This document shows positions 16,001 through 24,930 of a stretch of 64,000 nucleotides of DNA, piece by piece. A program made the position numbers and the translations under genes. The notes below the pieces were generated by a model, which saw only the letters and a list, made by a program, of their open reading frames with translations, searched no databases and was not told the origin of the DNA. Position 1 is the first letter of the stretch, and every line of letters starts with the position of its first letter. This DNA comes from CAIWAH01 sp964602595 (GTDB lineage: Bacteria > Verrucomicrobiota > Verrucomicrobiia > Limisphaerales > UBA9464): NCBI GenBank assembly GCA_964602595.1, contig CAZRRO010000009.1:124001-188000 (forward strand), written 5' to 3'.

Positions 16001-18708
16001 AGGACGCCTGCGCCAGCCGCCGGATCCAACGGGCGGCGGAAAACGAGGTGGAGCCGGACCTGCCCGCGCCAATGCCCTTCACGCCGTCCACGGGGCTCCA
16101 CTACTACGCCATCAAGGACTGGCGTAACGGCCGCATCCTCGAGCGTGGGGTCGCCGGCCGCGACGGCATCGTGCACGTCAATCTGATGCTCCGCGCCTAC
16201 GGCCTGTTCCGCAGCTACGTGCTCAACGCCGCCAGTTTGACCGTCGGCTTCACGGACTTCGCCAATGGCGAGCCGGGCACAGCCCCGATGCTGCCGACGG
16301 TTCATCTCTTCCCGGACGACTCCCTGGATGCCGACGGCGACGGACTAGGCCAATTGGCCGAACTGATCATGGGCACCGACCCGAACAAGGCCGATACCGA
16401 TGCTGACGGCCTCACCGACGGCGCCGAGGTGAAACAGGGTGGCAACCCCACGAGTGGCCGGGCCACCACCACCGGCATCATCGGCACCGCCCCCACGGTC
16501 GGGTCCGCGGTGGATGTCGTGGCGCTCAACAACCTCGCCGTGACCGCCAACGAAGGCGCCGGCATCAACGTGTTCGAGGTTTCGTCCGGTCTCACCCCCA
16601 ACCGCATCGCCGTGGTCGACACCCCGGGCAATGCCCAGCGGGTCGCGCTCACGGGAAATTACGTGGCCGTGGCCGATGATTCCGCCGGCCTAGCAATCGT
16701 GGACATTTCGGACCCGCCGGCCGCCCGCGTCGTCCGCCAGGTGCCGTTTGGTGCATCCGCGCTTTCCGTCACCACGGCCGGGCCGATCGCGTTCGTCGGC
16801 CTAAACACCGGCGAAGTCGCCGTCGTGGACTTGGACTCGGGAACAATCCTCAGCCGCCGGCCCGTGGGCGGCGCCATCTGGGACCTCGCGTTTGGCGGCG
16901 ACCATCTGTTCGCCGTGTCGGATGACCGCCTTTACTCCCTGAGCGTCGCCGACCTCGACGTCACCGTGCTGGGTTCCGTCGCCTCGCCCTACGTCAGCAC
17001 CCCCAATCGCCGTGTCTTTGTGGGCGGCAATGTGGCCTACACGACCCACGGCAAGGGCTACAACACCCTCAACGTGGCCGACCCCGCCCAACCCGCTCTC
17101 ATCACCGCCACGGCGACGCCCTTCTTCGGCTGGAAACAGATCGTCCTCAACGGCACCGGCCTCGGCTTCGCCGCCGTGAGCCCGAACTTCGCCTTCGACG
17201 GCCCGCACGAGGTCGAACTCTACAGCACCACAGATCCCACCAAGACCTCCGAGTTCATCGTCCGCTTCGACACGCCGGGGGTCGCCCGCAGCGTGACCCT
17301 CTTCAAGGGGTTAGGTTACGTCGCCGACCACGACGCCGGCTTGCAGGTGGTGAACTACCTGGCCTTCGACGCCACCGGGATTCCGCCGGGCATATCGCTG
17401 TCAACCAGCGCGACGGGCAATTCCATCGAGGAGGGGCGGCTGATGCGCCTGACCGCCAACGTAACCGACAATGTCCAGGTCCGGGACGTCGAGTTCTTCG
17501 TGGACGGCGTCCTCGTCGCTACCGACGGCAATTACCCGTTCGAAGTCCGCCTCATCGCGCCCGGGCTTTCGCCGACGAAGACCAGCTTCAAGCTCCGCGC
17601 CAAGGCCACGGATACCGGCGGCAACGCCAGCTTCTCGGAAGCGATTACGCTGCAACTCGTCAAGGATGCCACGCCCCCCACGGCCCGCCCGTTGCAACCC
17701 GCCCCCAATGGCGTGACGGGGAACCTCCGCACGGTTGCGCTGACCTTCAACGAATCGGTGGACGAAACCACCGTCGCTCCCCGCCTGCGCGTCCATTCCG
17801 CAGGTGCCGACAACACGCTGGGCACGGCCGACGACGTGTCCTTCGAAGGTGACTTCACGTTGCGTAACGACGGCACGGCCGCCTTCGTCCAGTTCGCCAC
17901 CCCGCTGCCGGCCGGACGTTACGCCGCGACGTTGCAGCCCGGCGTCACCGACCTCGCGGGCAACGCGACCACCCGGAGCCTTTCCTGGAACTTCCGTGCC
18001 CTGGAAGGCGAGGACACCGACCAGGACGGAATGATCGACTCCTTCGAGCTGTTGCACGGATTTGACCCCGCCCTCCGGGATCAGAACGGCAACGGCGTGC
18101 CCGACGGCCTGGAAGACGCCGACGGCGACGGCGTGCCCAACTACGTCGAGATGCTGTTAGGCCTGAATCCGCGCAATGCGGTCACGTTCCCGCCCACCCG
18201 GGACAATGAGCTCGACCAGGACGGGGACTACCTGCCGGACGGACGCGAAACCGCTCTGGGCACCGACCCGACGAAGCCCGACACCGACGGCGACCGCTTC
18301 ACCGACGAGGCCGAGGTGACCGCCGGCTCCAACCCGCTGGACCCGCAATCGTATCCGCTCGGCGCACGCCCGGGACCGACGACCGTCCAGGTGCTAAGCC
18401 TCACGCCGGATGGCCTGTTCGTCGTCGGCCGAACTTCGCTGGAAGCCTTGATCGTCTCCACGGCCAACGGGAGGACATTCACCTACGGCCGACCGCCGGT
18501 GGAGGTCATTGCGTTGGGCCGCGCCACGAATGCCCCTTCGTTCGCCTTTGGGCGGCCGCCGATCGAGGCGGTCGTGCTTTCCACCGCGGCCATGAAGACG
18601 TTCGCCCTCGGGAAACCCCCGGTAGAAGTCTTCGCCCCGGGCCGTCCCACCAATTCCCTGCCGCCATTCTTCTACGGCCGGCCGGAAATCGAGGTCCGGG
18701 ACGAATGA
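13003..18708 (+). CDS. Giant secreted multidomain surface protein (TSP3, LVIVD-like propeller, GRPPVEV tail)
   Basis: An exported protein of 1901 residues with no recognisable enzyme active site. In order: signal peptide (cleavage near ATA-AD, residue about 38), calcium-binding thrombospondin type 3 repeats (113-165), an Ig-like segment, a carboxypeptidase-regulatory-like domain (288-350), a Gly/Pro linker (560-626), more TSP3 (646-700), a propeller-like region (750-1000), LVIVD-type propeller repeats (1166-1452), Ig-like and Big_5-like domains (1465-1666), TSP3 (1670-1783) and a C-terminal tail of four imperfect (F/Y)xxGRPPVEV units. The tail resembles that of the 28874 protein in cassette 2. 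It is the first secreted gene after kinase 1 and has a putative ECF promoter. Adhesion or cell-envelope scaffold roles are plausible but unproven. Confidence 0.8.
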   Translation: MKLPALIPSVGASLRHAMCRPWGRLGALVLGSWFATAADVTISELRLDGGAVRLRHPGESASYYVLYRGNEVTAITQPVDLRLGTPGERELVDASGADGATRFYRIRQVPVALPQDTDGDDMDDLFELGYPDFLNPLNNADANRDQDGDGLTNADEYRRGSDPAKAAGLAQINTSPENGDSEVSVHRETVVYFTAPLAADAPLTLDNFYAEFAGRKLLARLEIASDRHKATLFYLEPLPPSSRIRVTLKGDGLRDAAGRPVDADGDGQPGGTARIDFSTFSVQSIINTAVQGRVFAAAKVVVDGTEQNQPLAGVTITVDGQEETMRVVTDADGRFTLSPAPAGRFFVHVDGRTSPRSSWPAGDYHPFVGKAWEARPGQADNLAGGSGEIFLPLVRAGTLQPVSATEDTKIQLPAETLRENPLMAGLEVTVPANSLFSENGNRGGRVGLAPVPPDRLPEPLPEGLNPPLVVTVQTDGGSNFDRPAPVKFPNLPDPETGEKLPPGAKSALISFNHDTGRWEVQGSMTVTADGNFLVTDPGVGILQPGWHFPDPRNRPRCDKPKPPPGLPGGPPGGPGGGPGGGPGGGLGGGASPGGASGDGPDGSPGGDGNGSGGPTGGSNGGDNDSFGGDSTDDYLDNDSGTDGNVLADCDGDGIPNRFDPDIDGDGIPNGVDPDPDCDGRPSSVDRDDDGDGVADEGDNTPSGPVCGKCDTRIDCGCDLTGNYVSPAVVEPEVQPDGSSPDGSHRLEERRASDQVQLVVRRRQDNSVVVVLEVPAADVIRGFGPDCSSFVVRYRQRDSGGYVVVLFNLGRTDPTIPVYLSQRPGAPPAIAFSPAGRWLLESRALSPTDVLLRVLDAGTGNLRHEAVLKTGTLPGNGDGIATWGFSPDCVNRSFVYAFASGAGEVTWRLVNLTEALGHRLVREERLNSASGFWQFNPCGSQAARVSAGLNAMNISLFNTKNGSLAGTLDHAIANVRFTTTTGHEMANVAGSPIELAPNLTKDACASRRIQRAAENEVEPDLPAPMPFTPSTGLHYYAIKDWRNGRILERGVAGRDGIVHVNLMLRAYGLFRSYVLNAASLTVGFTDFANGEPGTAPMLPTVHLFPDDSLDADGDGLGQLAELIMGTDPNKADTDADGLTDGAEVKQGGNPTSGRATTTGIIGTAPTVGSAVDVVALNNLAVTANEGAGINVFEVSSGLTPNRIAVVDTPGNAQRVALTGNYVAVADDSAGLAIVDISDPPAARVVRQVPFGASALSVTTAGPIAFVGLNTGEVAVVDLDSGTILSRRPVGGAIWDLAFGGDHLFAVSDDRLYSLSVADLDVTVLGSVASPYVSTPNRRVFVGGNVAYTTHGKGYNTLNVADPAQPALITATATPFFGWKQIVLNGTGLGFAAVSPNFAFDGPHEVELYSTTDPTKTSEFIVRFDTPGVARSVTLFKGLGYVADHDAGLQVVNYLAFDATGIPPGISLSTSATGNSIEEGRLMRLTANVTDNVQVRDVEFFVDGVLVATDGNYPFEVRLIAPGLSPTKTSFKLRAKATDTGGNASFSEAITLQLVKDATPPTARPLQPAPNGVTGNLRTVALTFNESVDETTVAPRLRVHSAGADNTLGTADDVSFEGDFTLRNDGTAAFVQFATPLPAGRYAATLQPGVTDLAGNATTRSLSWNFRALEGEDTDQDGMIDSFELLHGFDPALRDQNGNGVPDGLEDADGDGVPNYVEMLLGLNPRNAVTFPPTRDNELDQDGDYLPDGRETALGTDPTKPDTDGDRFTDEAEVTAGSNPLDPQSYPLGARPGPTTVQVLSLTPDGLFVVGRTSLEALIVSTANGRTFTYGRPPVEVIALGRATNAPSFAFGRPPIEAVVLSTAAMKTFALGKPPVEVFAPGRPTNSLPPFFYGRPEIEVRDE

Positions 18709-18752
18709 AATCCGCCAGTTGCCTTTCCAAAATCAAACCATAGCCACGCATC

Positions 18753-19895
18753 ATGAAAACCAAACACATCCTCCCGCTGGCCGCGCTGCTCGGTGCGCTC
18801 GCGGTCCACGCCCAAGGCGCCTTCACGTTCGATTCGGGCAGCACCGGCGCCCTCGGCGACCTGCTCGTGACCAACGCCGTCACCGTGACCCTGCCGCCCG
18901 ACGGCGTGCTGCATTACCAGCGCGTCGAGGTCACGGAGGAAGGCTCGCTGACCTTCGTGAAAAACGCCCTCAACACGCCGGTCACGATCCTGGCCCGCGG
19001 TGAGGTCATCATCGCCGGCTCCGTGGTGCTGGATGGGGCCACTTCCAGCGGCCGTGATCCCGGCCAGGGTGGCCCCGGCGGTTTCGACGGCGGTCGCGCC
19101 GCCACCGGTGGTCAACCGGGCGGTCCAGGCAAGGGGCCGGGCGGCGGTTCAGCGGGCAATGGCGCGGACGCCGGCCCGGGCGCATTCGCGAACCGCGGGA
19201 ACACAGATGGTGGACGATCGGTCACCGCGGGCACGGTTTACGGTGACCCGCTCCTGCTGCCCATCATCGGCGGCTCCGGCGGCGGCGGCCGGAACGACAC
19301 CTTCGAAGGCGGCGGTGGCGGCGGCGGCGCCATCCTGATCGCATCCAGCAGCCGGATTTCACTGCCCGTGGCCGGCCGCGGCATCTTCGCCCGCGGCGGC
19401 AATGCCTACTACAACGACGGCTCCGGCGGCGGGGTCCGGCTTGTCGCCCCCGTCATCGAGGGCATCGGCATCATCGATGTCCGCGGCGGCGCTGAAGGCG
19501 GCATCGGCCGGATTCGCTTCGACACCCCCAACGCGCGGGCCGCCAACATCAACATCCAAGGATCCTTCTCCATCGGTTCGCTCATGCTCACCAAGCTCCC
19601 GGTGGAGCCGCAGCTCGGCATCGTGCAGGTCGGCGACCGCCCGATCCCGCAGGACGCCCCCGGCACCGTGAATGTCATCTTCCCCACCGGCACGACCGCC
19701 GAACGCGTCGTCCGGGTGCAGGCCAAGGACTTCGGCTCCGTGGTCCCCATCCGCGTGGCGCTCACCCCGGACTACGGCGACCGCGTGATCGTGGACGCCG
19801 AGCTCGACAACACCGCCGCGGGCGCCGTGACCAAGGACATCACGGTCACCTTCCCGCTCAACGTGGTGGTCGCCGTCAACGTCTGGACCCGCTGA
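18753..19895 (+). CDS. Glycine-rich secreted protein, last gene of cassette 1
   Basis: A 380-residue exported protein of unknown function. It has a clear signal peptide (MKTKHILPLAALLGALAVHA), then a shared N-domain (STGALGDLLVTN, LPPDGVLHYQRVEVT, NALNTPVTI), a Gly-rich middle (about residues 100-200, many GGP/GGG units, likely a beta-solenoid or polyGly-helix fold) and a C-terminal beta domain ending FPLNVVVAVNVWTR. The paralogue at 29905 matches throughout and has the same place in cassette 2. It lies 44 bases after the giant surface protein and is followed by a TTCG-loop terminator. Gly-rich proteins of this look occur among envelope proteins of other bacteria; no function is assigned. Confidence 0.75.
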   Translation: MKTKHILPLAALLGALAVHAQGAFTFDSGSTGALGDLLVTNAVTVTLPPDGVLHYQRVEVTEEGSLTFVKNALNTPVTILARGEVIIAGSVVLDGATSSGRDPGQGGPGGFDGGRAATGGQPGGPGKGPGGGSAGNGADAGPGAFANRGNTDGGRSVTAGTVYGDPLLLPIIGGSGGGGRNDTFEGGGGGGGAILIASSSRISLPVAGRGIFARGGNAYYNDGSGGGVRLVAPVIEGIGIIDVRGGAEGGIGRIRFDTPNARAANINIQGSFSIGSLMLTKLPVEPQLGIVQVGDRPIPQDAPGTVNVIFPTGTTAERVVRVQAKDFGSVVPIRVALTPDYGDRVIVDAELDNTAAGAVTKDITVTFPLNVVVAVNVWTR

Positions 19896-19924
19896 TTTTT
19901 CGGCCAAACTAAACCCTGGGGGGC

Positions 19925-19960
19925 GGCGCATTGGCTTCGGCCGGTGCGCCGTTTTCATTT
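19925..19960 (+). terminator. Terminator of cassette 1 (TTCG loop)
   Basis: An 11-base-pair stem with two G-T pairs (GGCGCATTGGC, 19925-19935, with GCCGGTGCGCC, 19940-19950) closes a TTCG tetraloop and is followed by GTTTTCATTT. The end of cassette 2 has a closely related structure at 31061. Confidence 0.85.
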
Positions 19961-20054
19961 CCGGGCACCATGCTGGTTCAACGGCCAAGGTGCCGGCTTC
20001 ACGCGCTCCTTTTGGATTGGCGACCCGGCGCGAAGTGGCCCCATCCTCCGCGCC

Positions 20055-20750
20055 ATGGCCCAGTCGGTTCCCGGCGGATTTCCCGCGACGCATTGGAGTC
20101 TGGTGCTGACCGCCGGCCAGGGCGGTTCGCCGGAGGCCGAGGCGGCGTTGGAACGTCTCTGCGTCAGTTACCGCGAGCCGGTGCGCAGTTACCTGCTGGG
20201 CTTCGGCATCGCCCCGCAGGAGACCGACGACTTGGTCCAAGGGTTCTTCCAGAGCCTGCTCAAGCGGAACTCGTTCGCCAAGGTCGCGCCGGAACGCGGG
20301 CGTTTCCGCACCTACCTCAAACGTGCCCTCCGCTACCATCTGCTGGACCAGCCCCGCCCGTTGCCAGCCTGCCTGACCGTCGAACTCGACGCGCTGGACG
20401 CCGACGATCGCGCTGCCTACGAGCCGAGCCACGGGTTCAGCCCGGCCGATGCGCTGGACCGCGCCTGGACCGAGCATGTCTTGCATCTCGCCTACGGGCG
20501 CCTCGAAACGCGGTATCGCGGCGCGGAAGACGCGGCGTTGTTCGACCGCCTGCGCCGCTTTCTCGCCGAGGATCCGGCTGGGGGCGAATACGCCGCGCTG
20601 GCCGCCGAACTCGGCGTCGCCGCGAACACGCTCGCCAAGCGTGTGCAGCGGCTGCGGGAGGAATTCAACGAGTGCGTGCGCGCCGAACTGCTCGAAACGG
20701 TCGGCACGCCCTCGGAGGTCGAGGCCGAAGTCCGCGCGTTGTTCTCGTGA
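20055..20750 (+). CDS. ECF-like sigma-70 family sigma factor, cassette 2
   Basis: Paralogue of the sigma factor at 8047 (231 residues). Shared features are the N-terminal FPATHWSLVLTAGQ, region 2 (TDDLVQGFFQSLLKRNSF, ERGRFRTYLKRALRYHLLDQ), region 4 helix-turn-helix (YAALAAELGVAANTLAKRVQ) and the C-terminal ETVGTPSEVEAEVRALF, nearly identical to the first copy. ATG at 20055 is chosen: the open frame continues to 19944, but that part contains the cassette 1 terminator flank and is not protein-like. The kinase gene starts 30 bases after its stop, so the pair is almost certainly co-transcribed. Confidence 0.87.
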   Translation: MAQSVPGGFPATHWSLVLTAGQGGSPEAEAALERLCVSYREPVRSYLLGFGIAPQETDDLVQGFFQSLLKRNSFAKVAPERGRFRTYLKRALRYHLLDQPRPLPACLTVELDALDADDRAAYEPSHGFSPADALDRAWTEHVLHLAYGRLETRYRGAEDAALFDRLRRFLAEDPAGGEYAALAAELGVAANTLAKRVQRLREEFNECVRAELLETVGTPSEVEAEVRALFS

Positions 20751-20780
20751 TTTTCCGGTCATCGCCGCGCCCCTGAGCCG

Positions 20781-23700
20781 ATGGAGACTAGTGTGAGCCA
20801 GCCCCCACCCTCGTCGCGCTGCCAGAAATGCGGGCAGCCTACCCGCGCGGACCGCTTGGGTGGGCTGTGTCCGCGCTGCCTCAGCAGCATGGCGGTGCGC
20901 GGCTCGCCCCCCACCGCGGACGAGACAGTGGCCGCAGTGCCCAATCTGCGCTTCGGAGCCTACGAACTGCGCGGCGAGCTGGGCCGCGGCGCGATGGGCG
21001 CGGTCTTCCGGGCGCGCGATCCGCAGCTCGGGCGCGACGTGGCGCTAAAGATCATCCTGGCCGGCCAGTTCGCCTCCGCCGCCGAACGTCGCCGCTTCCT
21101 CGCCGAGGCCGAGCACGCCGCGCGACTCGATCATCCGAACATCGTGCCCATCTACCAGAGCGGCGAGACGGATGGACGGGCGTGGTTCGCGATGAAGCTG
21201 ATCGAAGGGACGACGCTGGCCGCGCCGCCGAATGACGTAGCCCGAATGACGAAAGGAGGAACAAGTCCGCCCACTGCCAAAGCCCATCCGTCATCCGCCC
21301 CCCTTCACGCTACCGCGGAGGCCGCCCGCTTGGTCGCCGCCATCGCCCGGGCCGTGCAGCACGCGCACGAGCGCGGCGTGCTGCACCGCGACCTCAAGCC
21401 CGCCAATATCCTGCTCGACCGGGATGGCACCCCGCACGTGACCGACTTCGGGCTGGCGCGTCGGCTCGACGTGGAAAGTTCGCTCACGCTCAGCGGCTCC
21501 CCGGTCGGCACACCCGGCTACATGGCGCCCGAACTCACCCGCGGCGCAAGCGATGCCACTACCTCGGCCGACCTCTGGAGCCTCGGCGCGATCCTCTATG
21601 AACTGCTCGCCGGCCGGCCGCCATTCACCGGCGACAACGTGCCGGAGGTGCTGCGGAAGATCGCCGAGGAAGAGCCCCGGCGCATTGCGGACGGGCGAAC
21701 GAATGCCTCCTGCAGAGTCACGCCGTCCTCCTTTCGCGATCTCGAGGTCATTACGCTCAAGTGCCTCCGCAAGGACCCAGCACAGCGTTACGCCACCGCG
21801 GCGGCGCTGGCCGACGATTTGGACCGCTGGCACTCCGGCCAGCCCATCGCCGCACGACCGGTCACGACGACGGAGCGCGCGTGGCTGTGGTGCCGTCGCC
21901 GCCCGGCGGTGGCCGCGCTCACGGCGGCGGTGCTCGTGCTCATCCTCGTCGTCGCCGTGGGCGGCCCGATCGTCGCCTTTCGGCTCGCCGAAGCCCGCCA
22001 GCAGGAGCGCGCCGCGAATCGGACCGCGCAGGAGAAACTCTTCGATTCGTTGCAGGCCCAGGCCCGCGCCTCCCGCCTGACCCTCGAACCAGGACGCCGC
22101 GAGGCCGGCCTGAACGCCATCCGCGCCGCGGCGAAGATCCGAGTGACCCCGGAACTCCGCGACGAGGCCATCGCGCTCCTCGCTGTGGCGGACCATGGCA
22201 CGCCGATGGGCGTCACGAACCACGTCCTCCGAGGCGATGATGTCGCCCTGGACGATGCGTTCCGTCGCTGCTTGCGGACCGAGCGCGACGGAAGCCTAAG
22301 CCTGCGGGAACTGGACGGCGGCAAGGAGCGGTTCCGCTGGCCCGCGCCTCCCGGCAGCCACCCGATTCACCTGCGACGCCTGAGTCCCGACGGCTCGTTG
22401 CTCGCCATCAACTACAGCAACCCGCGCCTGCAGATTATCAGTCTCACAAGCCGACAGGTGGTCTTCGATGGGGCCGACACCTGGTTTGGCGGCTTTTCGC
22501 GGGACGGCACCCGCTTTGCCGGTTTGCGCGGCGAACGGGTGCTGGGTGTCCACGAGAGCGCCACCGGGCGCTTGGTGGCTGAGCATCGCTTCGACAAGCC
22601 AACAAGGGCTGAGATCGCATTCCATCCCCTGGGCGAAACCGTGGTGGCGGTGCCGGTGGAGAACCGGCTGCTGCTTTGGAATTGGACCACCGACCAGCTC
22701 ATGGTGGCCGCCACCGAGGAAGCCCCGATCCGATCCGCTGCGTGGCACGGCGACCAGCTCGCGCTGGCACTGTTGAACGGCGGTGTCCGGCTGGTGGACT
22801 TCCGCACACAGGAGCGGCAGCTCCTCGTCGGGCACCACGGGATCGTGGACAACGCCATCTTCTCGCCGGACGGAAACTGGCTGGTCTCCACGTTCAGTTA
22901 CGACGGCACGGCGAACTGGTGGGATCCCCGCACCGGCTCACGCCTGCTGCGCAGCGACAGGCTCCATCCCAAGCAGTTCAGCCGGGATGGTTCCCAAGTT
23001 CTCCTCGCCAATGCCAACGAATGGGCGCTGGCCAGCGTGGTCCGGCCGAAATCCTACCGCGCGACCCCGGGGGGCAACGGTCATTTTAGCCGCTTCAGCG
23101 AGGACGGCCGCTGGCTGCTGTGCGCCGGTCCGGACGGCTTCGACATCCGTGAGGCCACCGGCGCGCGGCGGCTGCTCTCCCAGACCTTGGACGGCTGCCT
23201 TGCGGCTCGGGTCATTGCGGAGGGACGCGAACTCGTCACCGTGGACCGGGCCCGAATCCTCCGGTGGGAACTGATGGCCGACCAAGCCCGGTTGCGGCTG
23301 GGCAATCCGCGCCCGCTCTTCGCCGCACCCGGCTGGCGGATCGAGGTCGCGGGTTTCAGCCCGGATGGGTCAAGGGTTGCGCTCACCCATTCCGGCATGA
23401 TCGAACTATTGGACCTCAGAGCGCCGGGGAAAACCGTTCGGCTGACCAACGCCAGCATCGCCAGTTTTCCCACGTTCAGCCCGGACAACCGTTGGCTCGT
23501 CACCGGCACCTTCCAAGGTCGCGGCCTGCAGGTGTGGGATGCGCAGTCGGGCGCGCAGGGACCGCTGCTGTATGCGGGCAATGTGCTCACCCAGTTCAGC
23601 CCCGACGGCACCCGGCTGCTGGCGGCAACCAGCGACCGTTTGATGATCTTCGAAACGGGGAGCTGGAAGCGGCTGCTCAACCTGCCTACCCAGTCCGGCT

Positions 23701-24665
23701 CGGATGCGCATGGACCCGCGGCCTGGAATGCCAACGGACGGTTGCTCGCCTATGCCTACCGGCAGACCCAAGTCGTGCTCCTGGACACCGGTTCGTGGCA
23801 GCCCGTGATGAAGCTGGAATCGCCCGATCCCTTGCGGATCCAGGAACTGGTCTTCGACCCGACCGGCGAATGGCTCGTTGCCACCTCCGAGAACGGACGC
23901 CTCGAATGGTGGAATCTGCGGGAACTCCGGCAGGAGCTCGAGGAGTTGGGCGTGCTGTGGAACTGCCCGCCCGCAGGGATTCCAACCGCACCCCAGCCTG
24001 CGGACCTCGCCGCAGTGCAGCCCGCGCCCGACACGCCTGCCCTGCCGTCTGGGTTCCGCGTGGCCACTTCCTTTCCCGCCCGCCCGCCGGCGGCCACTGC
24101 CGCGCAGCTTGACCTCACCTCCCGTTACAACGCCCGCTTGGACGAGGACTGGCACCTCACCGGCAGCGCCGCGAACTCCCTCGCGACATTCCCCGCCGGA
24201 CTGATCGATCTCGCCGGGACGCGCTTTGATGTGCGCGGCATCGTGCAGCTGGCGAGCGCCAGCTTTCCGCCCCAGCGCACTGGTTATCCGCTCGCGGTCA
24301 CCAACCTGCCGGTCGGTCGGTCCTGCCGGGCGTTGCACTTCCTCGGCGCGAGCGGCTGGGTCGGCGGGGAAAGTTTCGGCGCCCTGGCCGGCAACTACGT
24401 GATCCGCTACGCCGATGGTGCGACGGCCGAGGTGCCGATCCGACTGGGCCAAGAAACCGGTGATTGGTGGCGGGAGGCGGGTCAACGCTTCGCCAACGAC
24501 GCCACGCACATCGCCTGGGGAGGGGTCACCCCGGCCGGTCGCGAAGGCCGGCTCTTCCAGCACACGTGGACCAATCCGCGCCCGGAGGCCGAGATCGTGA
24601 GCTTGGACTTCGTTTCCGCCCGACGCGGTCCCGCGCCTTTCCTGCTGGCCATCACCGCCGAATAG
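20781..24665 (+). CDS. Transmembrane Ser/Thr protein kinase with zinc ribbon and WD40 propeller, cassette 2
   Basis: Full-length paralogue (1294 residues) of the kinase at 8799 with the same architecture: zinc ribbon (CQKCGQ...CPRC), kinase domain (LGRGAMGAVFRA, VALKIILAG, HRDLKPANILLD, DFGLA, YMAPEL), a transmembrane helix near residues 374-396, a WD40-like exterior, and the C-terminal domain (LTSRYNARLDEDWHL, GNYVIRYADGATAEVPI). All catalytic residues are kept. It differs in the kinase-domain loop near residues 152-178, where extra residues are encoded by a short stretch with two AATGACG units. It probably senses a similar envelope signal and works with the sigma factor at 20055. Confidence 0.88.
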   Translation: METSVSQPPPSSRCQKCGQPTRADRLGGLCPRCLSSMAVRGSPPTADETVAAVPNLRFGAYELRGELGRGAMGAVFRARDPQLGRDVALKIILAGQFASAAERRRFLAEAEHAARLDHPNIVPIYQSGETDGRAWFAMKLIEGTTLAAPPNDVARMTKGGTSPPTAKAHPSSAPLHATAEAARLVAAIARAVQHAHERGVLHRDLKPANILLDRDGTPHVTDFGLARRLDVESSLTLSGSPVGTPGYMAPELTRGASDATTSADLWSLGAILYELLAGRPPFTGDNVPEVLRKIAEEEPRRIADGRTNASCRVTPSSFRDLEVITLKCLRKDPAQRYATAAALADDLDRWHSGQPIAARPVTTTERAWLWCRRRPAVAALTAAVLVLILVVAVGGPIVAFRLAEARQQERAANRTAQEKLFDSLQAQARASRLTLEPGRREAGLNAIRAAAKIRVTPELRDEAIALLAVADHGTPMGVTNHVLRGDDVALDDAFRRCLRTERDGSLSLRELDGGKERFRWPAPPGSHPIHLRRLSPDGSLLAINYSNPRLQIISLTSRQVVFDGADTWFGGFSRDGTRFAGLRGERVLGVHESATGRLVAEHRFDKPTRAEIAFHPLGETVVAVPVENRLLLWNWTTDQLMVAATEEAPIRSAAWHGDQLALALLNGGVRLVDFRTQERQLLVGHHGIVDNAIFSPDGNWLVSTFSYDGTANWWDPRTGSRLLRSDRLHPKQFSRDGSQVLLANANEWALASVVRPKSYRATPGGNGHFSRFSEDGRWLLCAGPDGFDIREATGARRLLSQTLDGCLAARVIAEGRELVTVDRARILRWELMADQARLRLGNPRPLFAAPGWRIEVAGFSPDGSRVALTHSGMIELLDLRAPGKTVRLTNASIASFPTFSPDNRWLVTGTFQGRGLQVWDAQSGAQGPLLYAGNVLTQFSPDGTRLLAATSDRLMIFETGSWKRLLNLPTQSGSDAHGPAAWNANGRLLAYAYRQTQVVLLDTGSWQPVMKLESPDPLRIQELVFDPTGEWLVATSENGRLEWWNLRELRQELEELGVLWNCPPAGIPTAPQPADLAAVQPAPDTPALPSGFRVATSFPARPPAATAAQLDLTSRYNARLDEDWHLTGSAANSLATFPAGLIDLAGTRFDVRGIVQLASASFPPQRTGYPLAVTNLPVGRSCRALHFLGASGWVGGESFGALAGNYVIRYADGATAEVPIRLGQETGDWWREAGQRFANDATHIAWGGVTPAGREGRLFQHTWTNPRPEAEIVSLDFVSARRGPAPFLLAITAE

Positions 24666-24787
24666 TCGCGGGAAAGTGGGTTTTCCTGCCCGTTCGCCGG
24701 CGGCTGCAATCCGGCCGGCTTCCACGATCCCGACGATTCCCGTTCGAAGGACTGGAAGGTCCGACAGCTCGGCTAGGCCGACAGACA

Positions 24788-24816
24788 CAAACTTTTTCAC
24801 GATTTCTCGTCATCGC
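24788..24816 (+). promoter_or_regulatory. Putative ECF-type promoter motif, cassette 2
   Basis: AAACTTTTTCACGA (24789-24802) followed by GTCATCGC (24809-24816), 114 bases before the ATG at 24931. It aligns without gaps to the motif at 12941-12968. The AAAC box and GTC box are about 15 bases apart, as in ECF promoters. This motif is the main content of the 265-base gap after kinase 2. Confidence 0.45.
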
Positions 24817-24930
24817 TGGCGCTGACCGCCGATTAAGCCGGTGACACACAGGATTGGGCTGTGCCTTCAACCTGCTTTCCGCCACCTGCACATTGCTTCA
24901 AGACGCCTCCAAAGAACTCCCATTCCATCC

